A DNA stretch of 11,854 nt, from the NCBI GenBank assembly GCA_902767145.1, contig CACXGG010000241.1, forward strand, positions 1-11,854, read 5' to 3'. Numbering within the stretch: the first letter of the stretch is position 1; each line of letters opens with the position of its first letter. The stretch is from Oscillospiraceae bacterium (lineage in GTDB: Bacteria; Bacillota; Clostridia; Saccharofermentanales; Saccharofermentanaceae). Positions 4,709-11,854 of the stretch are shown one piece after another. A program made the translations under genes and the position numbers. The notes beneath the pieces were generated by a model that did not search any database, had not been told where the DNA came from, and saw only the letters and a list, made by a program, of their open reading frames with translations.

Positions 4709-6559
4709 ATGCACCCTGTAACGGGAACACCGATATTTGAAGCGGAGAGATACTCCAATATCAGGGATCTTATCCTTACCTCATGCGAAAAGCATGCCGA
4801 AATGGATGCATTCATCTTCAGAAGGAACCCCAAGCAGTCCGAGACCCACAGATCCTATGCCGAGTTCGGCGAGGACATCAAGGCTCTCGGAACATATATC
4901 GTAAACAGTAAGTTTTCCGGCGGTAAGCTGGCGGTGGTAGGTGAGAACTGCTATGAGTGGTTCGTCACATATATATCCATCCTTTCATCCAACAGTATAG
5001 GTGTGCCCCTTGACAGGATGCTCCCTGAAGATGAGCTCATCGCTCTTCTGGAGAGGTCTGCCAGCACCATGCTCTTCTATCATCCCAAGCACCACTCCAT
5101 GATGCTCTCCATCGCAGCCAAGGCTGATGCGGGAGATATCGACATCAGGGTGGAGAAGTTCATCTGCATGTACCCGGAGGGACTGGGAAAGAACGAATCC
5201 ATGCCTGAGGATGAGAGGTTCGTTGACCTTTACGATCTCATCAAAGAGGGTAAGGCCTTAAGGGAAAAGGGCGACGATAAGTTCATGAATACTCCCATCG
5301 AGGAGGAGGCTTCCAAGATCATCCTCTTTACCTCGGGAACCACATCCATGAGTAAGGGCGTGCTTCTTTCACATAAGAACATCTGCTCAAATGTCTACTC
5401 CATTACCCAGACGCTCTTTGTAAAGCCGGGAGACAGGGCTTTTTCCATACTGCCCCTTCATCATACATTTGAGAACACATGTGACATGTTCATGCTGTCC
5501 ATCGGCGTTTGTCTCTGCCTTGCAGATGGCCTGCGTTATATCGTAAAGAACCTTCAGGAGTGGCATCCGGATGTATGTATCTCCGTGCCCCTTCTCTATG
5601 AGAATATATATTCCAAGATCGAGACAGGAATAAAGGAATCGGGAAAGCAGAAGCTCATCGATATCATGATCCCTGTGACCAAGTTCCTCAAGAGGTGCGG
5701 CCTCGATGTGAGAAGAGCCGTCTTCAAGGATATCCTGGATAAGCTGGGCGGAAACATGAGGATGGTAGTCATCGGAGGTGCAGGTATCGATAAGAGATAT
5801 ATCGATGCATTCACTAACTTCGGTATCGACTTCTTCATGGGTTACGGTCTTACCGAGACGAGTCCCGTTATCTCTGTTACCAACAGTGTCTGTAATGTAC
5901 ACGGAAGCGTGGGAAGACCTCTTCCGGGCATCGAGGTAAAGATCGACAGCGACGATGATAAGAAGAATGCAGTAGGCGAGATCATGACAAAGTCAGACTG
6001 CGTCATGCAGGGCTACTATAATAACGAAGAGGCCACAGCCGAGGCTCTCGATAAGGACGGCTGGTTCCATACGGGTGATATGGGCTATATCGACAAGAAG
6101 GGCTCCATCCATGTAACCGGAAGGGTCAAGTCCATGATCGTCCTCACCAGCGGTAAGAAGGCATTCCCCGAGGAGATCGAGGCGCTCATCGCAGAGATCA
6201 GGGGTGTATCCGAGGTCTTTGTCTGGGGCAATAAGAATGACAGGGAAGGTATCGATATCTGTGCCAAGCTCCTTATCGACAGAAAGGAGATCGGAAAGGA
6301 ACTGGGTATAACAGGAGTTCCCGAGGATTCCGATATCTCAGCATACTTAAATGACAGGCTCCACGAAGTCAACCACAAGATGCCTTCCTATAAGATCGTA
6401 AGAAACTATGTCTTCTCCGAGACGGATATGATCAAGACAACGACTCTTAAGATCAAGCGTCCCAAGGAGCAGGAGGCCATCGAGTCACTCCTTGAAAAGA
6501 ACAGCGTTACCATGAGGGATATGAACGGAACAAACCTGGATCGTCTTATGTCCGTTTAA
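4709..6559 (+). CDS. AMP-binding long-chain acyl ligase (acyl-CoA or acyl-ACP synthetase)
   Basis: A 616-residue ANL-superfamily adenylate-forming enzyme. It has the P-loop LFTSGTTSMSKGV (206-218), an LPLHHTFE block (248-255), the A5 motif GYGLTETSPV (378-387), the A7 motif GWFHTGDMG (451-459), the hinge GRVKSMIVLTSGKKAFPEEIE (471-491) and the A10 lysine in IKTTTLKIKR (Lys581). The hinge ending and overall order fit long-chain fatty-acid ligases. These activate a free fatty acid with ATP to an acyl-adenylate and pass it to CoA or ACP; which acceptor is used is not visible. ATG 4709 is chosen because of a full GGAGGTGA ribosome site (4699-4706). In-frame ATGs at 4664 and 4691 lack such sites. 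With an ACP gene and plsC nearby, a role in feeding exogenous or recycled fatty acids into phospholipid is plausible. No terminator follows. Confidence 0.9.
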   Translation: MHPVTGTPIFEAERYSNIRDLILTSCEKHAEMDAFIFRRNPKQSETHRSYAEFGEDIKALGTYIVNSKFSGGKLAVVGENCYEWFVTYISILSSNSIGVPLDRMLPEDELIALLERSASTMLFYHPKHHSMMLSIAAKADAGDIDIRVEKFICMYPEGLGKNESMPEDERFVDLYDLIKEGKALREKGDDKFMNTPIEEEASKIILFTSGTTSMSKGVLLSHKNICSNVYSITQTLFVKPGDRAFSILPLHHTFENTCDMFMLSIGVCLCLADGLRYIVKNLQEWHPDVCISVPLLYENIYSKIETGIKESGKQKLIDIMIPVTKFLKRCGLDVRRAVFKDILDKLGGNMRMVVIGGAGIDKRYIDAFTNFGIDFFMGYGLTETSPVISVTNSVCNVHGSVGRPLPGIEVKIDSDDDKKNAVGEIMTKSDCVMQGYYNNEEATAEALDKDGWFHTGDMGYIDKKGSIHVTGRVKSMIVLTSGKKAFPEEIEALIAEIRGVSEVFVWGNKNDREGIDICAKLLIDRKEIGKELGITGVPEDSDISAYLNDRLHEVNHKMPSYKIVRNYVFSETDMIKTTTLKIKRPKEQEAIESLLEKNSVTMRDMNGTNLDRLMSV

Positions 6560-6573
6560 TAGTATCCTTAATC

Positions 6574-6582
6574 TGCTATACT
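6574..6582 (+). promoter_or_regulatory. Candidate extended -10 promoter for addBA
   Basis: TGC-TATACT (6574-6582) is an extended -10 element; TATACT matches TATAAT at 5 of 6. The -35 position (6555-6560, TTTAAT, 16-bp spacer) is weak and overlaps the stop codon of the acyl ligase gene. Start would be near 6589. AGGAG (6597-6601) lies 8 nt before ATG 6610 and sets the addB start. Read-through from the ligase gene is also possible because no terminator is visible between them. Confidence 0.5.
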
Positions 6583-6609
6583 TATTAAAAAGCTCCAGGA
6601 GTGTGGCAG

Positions 6610-9600
6610 ATGATCAGGATAGTCAGAACGCCTTCTTTTTCATGTCAGACAGGATCCATAATCAGCAGGGAGATCAGAAGCCCCGAAGGTACCGGGACCA
6701 TATTTGTCGCGCCTGAATCCTCAAAGGCCGTCATCGAACGATATGTCATGAGATCCGTCATAGAGGAGCGCCATCCTGAGGAGGTGAAGATACCTTCCGA
6801 GAGCGGGGATACCGTTCTGATATCCGGAGCCGTTTCAGACGGCGATGTTCTGAGCTTTATCCGACTGGGCACCAGGATACTTGAGATGACAGGATCCGAT
6901 GCGGGAAACGGAACTGACAGGAACCTTCTGAGAAATGCCATCTACCGCGTAATGGCCGGGCATCTTCCTGAGTTTTCCACCTTCAGGAAGTTCGCCGGAA
7001 GATTTGAATATATAGACAAGCTCATCGACCTTCTGGGTGACTTTACAAGATTCGGTATAGGTGAGGAGGAGATAGCCAGGGCCTGCGGAGAAGCAGAAGG
7101 TTCTGACGATGAGGTCTACAAGGGCAAGATATCGGATCTTAAGATCCTTATGTACTACCTGAAGAAGATGGAGGAGGAGTTCGGCCTCACCCTTCTCGAG
7201 GATCCCATAACAGCTGCCTCAAAGGTGCTCCTGAAGCTCACTGAGCAGCCGGAACTTCAGCTGAAGAGAAGATACAGGCCTCTTATGAGGTTCCTGGACA
7301 GAAGGTTCCTTGTGCTGGGCTTCGGTACCTCAAGGCTCCTGACACCCAGGGAGATAGATCTTGTAAGATGCATGAGCGCCCTGGGAAGCGAGATCGTATT
7401 TAATATCGTATCTGACGGAAATGAACCTCCTGAAGGACAGAGCATATATTATTTTGGAAACAGGTTCATAGAGCAGATCTGTGAAGCAGTCCCCGGAACC
7501 TCGGTGGAGGTCCTGGAGGGTGAGGATCCCTATAAGCCCCTTGCCTGTGCAGCTGACAATGCCATGGGATCAGAGAGGCCTGAAGATCAGATAGAGAAGA
7601 CACCTGATGTCTTCAGCATCACCCTGGGTGAAGTGGACGACCGCATCGCCTATATCGCCAATGAGGTAATAAGGCTCACCAGGCAGGAGGGATACAGATA
7701 TAAGGACATCAGGATAGTCTGTGTAGATGAGGCAATAATCCCCAGGCTCTACGGCACCATGAAGCTCTTCGGTCTGGAGTCCTTTGTGGACAGGAAGATA
7801 ATCCTGGACAACACTCCGGTGTTCAGATATGTCATGGCTCTTTCAGAGCTGCCCTTAAGGCACTTCGCCCTGGAGGATGTGCTCCGTTTCATGAGAAACG
7901 GCCTTTCGGGAGTCCTTCCCTCTGATGCGGACCTTTTCGAGAATTACTGCGTCAAGTCGAATATCTCAGGAGAAAAGAGGATCTTCGACAGGGAATTCTT
8001 CACATCGGGTAAGAAGTACATCATGACCACCCTGGATGACGGACGCCAGGTCCCGGCTGCGGAGTATCTCTGGGAGAGGGTAGTGGAGAGGGTGCTTATG
8101 CCCGCCCACGATACAGCTTTTTCCGTTTATAACAGAAAGACCATATCAGATAAGGCCATGGCCCTGGCTGAACATGTCGATTCGAAGAACCGTCATATCA
8201 GGGCTCTTGCAAAGGAACTGACAGAGGACGGAAGAGATGAGACTGCCTCGGCTCTTGTCAGGGGATATAAGGAGGTCATGACCCTTCTTACAGGTCTTAC
8301 CGCCATCTATAACGACGTTCCCGTCACCCATGACGTATTCTGTTCTCTTATAAGGATCGACATGAGGAACAAGTCCCAGGGCACCATCCCGCTGAAGGTG
8401 GATTCCGTGGAGATAACCACAGTGGACCAGGCCTTCATAACCCCGTGCCGGGCGCTTTTCGTGATAGGTGCCACGGAGAGCAACTTCCCCTTCGGAAGGG
8501 TATCTGACGGAGTCATGTCCCGCCTTGAGCTGGAAAAGCTGTCGGAGGGCTCGGGAGTCACCATCCCTGATAAGGCCATCCTTCAGAACAGGCAGGAATT
8601 CGTAACTTCCGCCCTGATGTTCTGCGCCTGTACCGACAGGATCTTCTTTGTAAGTTCAGACAGGGAGGAACTCAGCAGGACAGTTGCTTTCTTCGAAAAG
8701 TACTCCGCTCACCCGGTGGATATGATATTTAAGACCCCGGTATACGGAAAGCCGGGACAGGGCCGCCACGACTACGAAAAGGCATATATCGACCCTGAGG
8801 TCATGAGCGGCATCATAGGTGATGAGCTCCGTGTAAGCGTATCCTCCCTGGAGAAGTATAATAAGTGCCCCATGGAATATATGCTGGAGGAGATACTGAA
8901 GATAAAGCAGCGTGACGACGGCAGGAAAGTAGGCGCCAACAACATGGGTACCATCCTGCATGATATGTACCAGTTCGGTTTTGAGGAGACCATAAAAGAG
9001 CACGGCACTCCCGAAAAGCTCATAAGCTTCGCCGACGAACTGGAAAGCGATCCTGATAAGCTCCATCAGCTGGCTATGGATCTGTTTAACGGCTACTGCG
9101 GAAGATCCGAGAACACCTTCGAAAAGACAGAGGACTTCTTTGCCCTGGCAGGCAGGAAGGCCATGAGGATCTTTGAGTATACATACCCCTCCATCGTCAG
9201 GGAGGCGGGAAGCAAGGGATATGTCCCCAGCGACTTTGAGATGGACCTTAAGAAGCTGGATCCTCCCATGACCATAGAGGCCCTGGGCAAGCATTTCCTG
9301 TTCTCAGGATATATCGACCGCGTGGACAAAAACTATATAGACGGAAAGTATCGTGTCATCGACTATAAGAGCGGTGATAAGAAGGTGGACTTTAAGGATG
9401 CCCTGGCAGGCATCCAGATACAGCTCTTCGCCTATGCCGATGCGGTGATGAAGAGAGAGGGTGAAGGCAGCGTCACTGATGCGGGATACTTCGAGATAGG
9501 CCTTAAGCCCGATAAGGACGGCATAAAGCTGGAACCCAAGATGGCTTCCCTGAAGGATCAGGAATTTGATGACGTGGTCTCCTACGTACGATATATCATA

Positions 9601-9843
9601 AACGAGGACTGTAATAAGATCGCATCAGGTGAGTCCCCGGCGCTCATAAATTCAGAAGCCGGAGATTCACAGAGAACGGGCTGCGAATATTGTCCCTTCA
9701 AGGGAGGGTGCGGCAACAACAGTTCCGATCCTAAGAAGAATTATGTTTCCGATGTCATTGATCCGGAGACCGGATATATTGAAAAGCCAAAGCCGGAGGA
9801 TCTGATCGCCGAGATGAACAGAAGAAGGGAGGGCAGAAGATGA
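6610..9843 (+). CDS. addB: ATP-dependent helicase/nuclease subunit B (AddB)
   Basis: A 1077-residue AddB, the partner of AddA in the Firmicute double-strand-break resection complex, which degrades duplex ends to make 3' tails for RecA. The C-terminal RecB-type nuclease domain is intact: YIDRVD (Asp903), VIDYKSG (Asp918, Lys920) and IQIQLFAYA. The four iron-sulfur cysteines are Cys753 (in YNKCPMEYM) and Cys1025, Cys1028 and Cys1034 (C-x2-C-x5-C in GCEYCPFKGGC), the spacing known for Bacillus AddB. The N-terminus is unusual. Where the family normally shows a P-loop (GRAGSGKT-like) this protein reads RTPSFSCQTGSII, with no GKT/GKS, though the VAPES strand that follows is recognisable. ATG 6610 is preferred over GTG 6601 because AGGAG lies 8 nt upstream. 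Its stop overlaps the addA start (ATGA). Length is near the family's usual 1100-1170. Confidence 0.93.
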   Translation: MIRIVRTPSFSCQTGSIISREIRSPEGTGTIFVAPESSKAVIERYVMRSVIEERHPEEVKIPSESGDTVLISGAVSDGDVLSFIRLGTRILEMTGSDAGNGTDRNLLRNAIYRVMAGHLPEFSTFRKFAGRFEYIDKLIDLLGDFTRFGIGEEEIARACGEAEGSDDEVYKGKISDLKILMYYLKKMEEEFGLTLLEDPITAASKVLLKLTEQPELQLKRRYRPLMRFLDRRFLVLGFGTSRLLTPREIDLVRCMSALGSEIVFNIVSDGNEPPEGQSIYYFGNRFIEQICEAVPGTSVEVLEGEDPYKPLACAADNAMGSERPEDQIEKTPDVFSITLGEVDDRIAYIANEVIRLTRQEGYRYKDIRIVCVDEAIIPRLYGTMKLFGLESFVDRKIILDNTPVFRYVMALSELPLRHFALEDVLRFMRNGLSGVLPSDADLFENYCVKSNISGEKRIFDREFFTSGKKYIMTTLDDGRQVPAAEYLWERVVERVLMPAHDTAFSVYNRKTISDKAMALAEHVDSKNRHIRALAKELTEDGRDETASALVRGYKEVMTLLTGLTAIYNDVPVTHDVFCSLIRIDMRNKSQGTIPLKVDSVEITTVDQAFITPCRALFVIGATESNFPFGRVSDGVMSRLELEKLSEGSGVTIPDKAILQNRQEFVTSALMFCACTDRIFFVSSDREELSRTVAFFEKYSAHPVDMIFKTPVYGKPGQGRHDYEKAYIDPEVMSGIIGDELRVSVSSLEKYNKCPMEYMLEEILKIKQRDDGRKVGANNMGTILHDMYQFGFEETIKEHGTPEKLISFADELESDPDKLHQLAMDLFNGYCGRSENTFEKTEDFFALAGRKAMRIFEYTYPSIVREAGSKGYVPSDFEMDLKKLDPPMTIEALGKHFLFSGYIDRVDKNYIDGKYRVIDYKSGDKKVDFKDALAGIQIQLFAYADAVMKREGEGSVTDAGYFEIGLKPDKDGIKLEPKMASLKDQEFDDVVSYVRYIINEDCNKIASGESPALINSEAGDSQRTGCEYCPFKGGCGNNSSDPKKNYVSDVIDPETGYIEKPKPEDLIAEMNRRREGRR

Positions 9844-11854
9844 GCGATCCTAAAGAAGATAAGATCATCCTGTCAGGAGAACAGGAAGCCATAGCTGATG
9901 CTCCCATAGGAAATACCCTTGTTTCTGCCGCTGCCGGTTCCGGTAAGACCACCGTCCTTGTTGAAAGGATCATAAGGGGTGTCATAAACGGCACATTCTC
10001 AGCCGATGAGATACTTGTAGTAACTTTCACCCGTGAAGCTGCCGCAAATATCAGGAACAAGATAAATGAACGTGTCAGGGATAAGATGACCGCCCTTATG
10101 GCGGACGGCTCTTCTGATCCCGTTACCATAGCAAGGCTCAAAAAGCAGCTGGATCTTCTGCCAAACAGTTATATCCAGACCTTCGACGCCTTCTGCGCCA
10201 GGGTCATCAAGGAAAGATCCTATGTTTGTGCCGACAATGACGATGTGGTCTCTGCCGAGAGTGCCGTATCCGTACTGGAGGGTGCTGAGCTGGATGTAAT
10301 GATCCCCAAGGCTGCCAGGACCGTCATAATGAACAAGTATCTGACAGATCCTGATCCCGGGTTCTACAGCCTTACCGACATGTTCGGAAACGGCAGGACT
10401 GACGACAGCCTGGCTGAAGCCCTGGCATCTGTCTATAAGAAGCTCCGAAGCCTTCCTGACTATCTTTCCTATCTTGACGAGATGCTGGAGAAAAGGGAGG
10501 ATGCTGACGACAATGAAGAGATCTTAGGTCTTGAAGATCTCACCGACCGTATCCTGGAACTCCTGGATCATATCGACGGAGATCTCATAGATGAACTGAG
10601 ATCCCTTGTTCCTGATCTCTATTTCGTAAAGAACGGAAATGACAAGAGACAGCAGGCCATGTATGAGCTTCTTGACAGCGTCCTTTCTTATTCCGAAAGG
10701 GTAAAGAGGGAAACGGCGGAAGAGACTGATCCCTACAGGAAGCTCCAGGTGATAAAGGACTTCAGCGAGCTTATGGACAGGGAGGTCTGTCCCAAGACCA
10801 ATATGCACCAGGGCCTTCCGAAGATATCGGAGGATTATCCTGCCAACGCAGAGTTCCTGAAAAGGTACACGCCCATTGCAGCCTTCTTCTATGCTTTCAA
10901 GAAGATCCTCTTTGAGGGCAGGGCGAAGACTGGCTATTCGGGATGTGCTACAGGTATGGAGCTGCCTGAAGATTATGTAAACTTCTTTGAGACTGACCGG
11001 GATACCCTCCTGGAGTACCAGAGGAAGAGGACAGGATATGCCAGGAGTTTTGTGGATCTTCTCTACAGGCTGGATACGGAATTTTCAGCCCTTAAGAGAA
11101 ATGCCCACGTCATGGACTATCCGGACCAGGAGCATATCGCAAGGCTCATCCTCTCAGATCCCGACGCAGGCTCCTTCTACAGGGAGAAGTTCAAGGAGAT
11201 CTATATCGACGAGTATCAGGACAACAGTGCCCTTCAGGACAGCATCATAGAGCTCTTCGAAAGGCCTGAGGGCAATGTCATCAGGGTGGGAGATGTCAAG
11301 CAGAGCATCTATAAGTTCAGGAACGCCGATCCGTCACTCTTCACCCGGAAGATGAAGGATTTCACCGGCGATGACCCGGAGGGTACCCTCATGACCCTTA
11401 CCTGCAACAGAAGGTCCACTCCCGAGATCCTGGACTTCGTAAATATGATCTTTGAGCAGACCATGACGGAAAAGGGATCCGAGATCGAATATGATGAGTC
11501 CCAGAAGCTGAACCATCCCACGGGAACTCCCTGCGGCGTGGTGCCCAGGGTCCTTATCGCCAATATGGCAGATGATGCCACCGGCGGTAAGACGAGAGAA
11601 GAAAGAAATGCCTATAAGCTCCAGGAGATCGGTGCTTTACACGAAGTAAAGAGATATATAGATGAGGGCTGGAAGCCTGAAGATATCTGCGTCATTACAA
11701 GAAAGCGGGGCACAGCCTCCAGGATCGCAGGACTTCTGAACAGTAACGGTATACCTGCCAAGTATTCAGATGAGGTCAGGCTCTTCGGTGACAACGATAT
11801 ACACGGAATAGTAAATGCCATTATGGCCCTGTCCAATGAACTGAGGGATGAGTA
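9840..11854 (+). CDS. addA: ATP-dependent helicase/nuclease subunit A (AddA), N-terminal part
   Basis: The frame is open from ATG 9840 to the right edge (671 full codons), so only the N-terminal half of a roughly 1200-residue protein is present. Superfamily 1 helicase motifs appear in order: a Q-motif LSGEQEAI (Gln15), Walker A AAAGSGKTT (30-38), motif Ia VVTFTREAAANI, motif Ib QTFDAFCARVI, Walker B IYIDEYQD (Asp457, Glu458), motif III VGDVKQSIYKFR (Asp485, Gln488) and motif IV TCNRRSTPEIL. The last is normally NFRS in the family and reads NRRS here. AddA is the 3'-5' translocating motor and carries a second nuclease at its C-terminus, which is outside the window. The ATG lies in the addB stop (ATGA, 9840-9843), so the subunits are co-translated; a purine-rich AGAAGGGAGGGCAGAAG run just upstream serves as ribosome site. 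Confidence 0.95.
   Translation, partial: MSDPKEDKIILSGEQEAIADAPIGNTLVSAAAGSGKTTVLVERIIRGVINGTFSADEILVVTFTREAAANIRNKINERVRDKMTALMADGSSDPVTIARLKKQLDLLPNSYIQTFDAFCARVIKERSYVCADNDDVVSAESAVSVLEGAELDVMIPKAARTVIMNKYLTDPDPGFYSLTDMFGNGRTDDSLAEALASVYKKLRSLPDYLSYLDEMLEKREDADDNEEILGLEDLTDRILELLDHIDGDLIDELRSLVPDLYFVKNGNDKRQQAMYELLDSVLSYSERVKRETAEETDPYRKLQVIKDFSELMDREVCPKTNMHQGLPKISEDYPANAEFLKRYTPIAAFFYAFKKILFEGRAKTGYSGCATGMELPEDYVNFFETDRDTLLEYQRKRTGYARSFVDLLYRLDTEFSALKRNAHVMDYPDQEHIARLILSDPDAGSFYREKFKEIYIDEYQDNSALQDSIIELFERPEGNVIRVGDVKQSIYKFRNADPSLFTRKMKDFTGDDPEGTLMTLTCNRRSTPEILDFVNMIFEQTMTEKGSEIEYDESQKLNHPTGTPCGVVPRVLIANMADDATGGKTREERNAYKLQEIGALHEVKRYIDEGWKPEDICVITRKRGTASRIAGLLNSNGIPAKYSDEVRLFGDNDIHGIVNAIMALSNELRDE

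Noticed and set aside
5387..5902. A 171-codon minus-strand open frame inside the acyl ligase gene.
   Set aside because: It is opposite conserved ANL motifs; the His- and Asp-rich translation is typical of a reverse shadow.
6560..6609. Search for an intrinsic terminator after the acyl ligase gene.
   Set aside because: No G+C-rich hairpin followed by Ts is present; only a short extended -10 promoter and ribosome site were found.
8656..9294. A 212-codon open frame on the minus strand inside addB.
   Set aside because: It lies wholly opposite well-conserved AddB sequence including the Cys753 region, shows no recognisable domain, and its composition is that of a shadow frame.
10987..11250. An 87-codon plus-strand open frame in the addA region.
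   Set aside because: It is a shifted frame within addA, whose own frame is uninterrupted and carries helicase motifs through this stretch.

Overview
The window looks like ordinary chromosomal DNA of a low-to-mid GC Clostridia, most likely a Lachnospiraceae-type Firmicute. This rests on strong Shine-Dalgarno sites (GGAGG/AGGAG), frequent AGG and ATA codons, tight ATGA-type gene overlaps, an AddAB-type (not RecBCD) recombination nuclease, and a FabT-like MarR regulator. The organism is inferred from gene content only. I see no tRNA, rRNA, CRISPR array, insertion sequence or phage gene, and no intrinsic terminator.

Region 1 (1-824, + strand) holds the C-terminal tail of a B12-binding-type radical SAM protein followed by its usual partner, a DUF2344/radical SAM-linked protein. 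Region 2 (about 808-3762, + strand) begins with a sigma-70-like promoter inside the end of the DUF2344 gene. It is a tight four-gene run: FabT-like MarR regulator, acyl carrier protein, diacylglycerol-kinase-family lipid kinase, and a membrane-anchored endonuclease/exonuclease/phosphatase (EEP) fold enzyme, each overlapping the next by 4-14 bp. Region 3 holds plsC on the minus strand (3763-4488); its stop codon directly abuts the stop of the EEP gene. A 220-bp AT-rich divergent region (4489-4708) then separates plsC from a long-chain acyl ligase of the AMP-binding family (4709-6559). It carries a good plsC promoter and several palindromes. Region 4 (6560-end) has an extended -10 promoter followed by addB and addA, overlapping by ATGA; addA runs off the right edge.

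The coherent theme of the middle 5.7 kb is acyl-chain and phosphatidate handling. It has a carrier protein, an acyl-activating enzyme, a lysophosphatidate acyltransferase, a lipid kinase that makes phosphatidate, a possible surface phosphodiesterase, and a regulator of a family that senses acyl-ACP. A plausible reading is a FabT-type-controlled lipid salvage or remodelling locus, but that is inference. The DNA repair genes addBA are an independent unit. The most notable single-gene oddity is that AddB lacks the N-terminal P-loop normal for the family while keeping its nuclease and iron-sulfur cysteines. I do not see convincing evidence of a wholly novel system; the lipid locus is the best candidate for follow-up.
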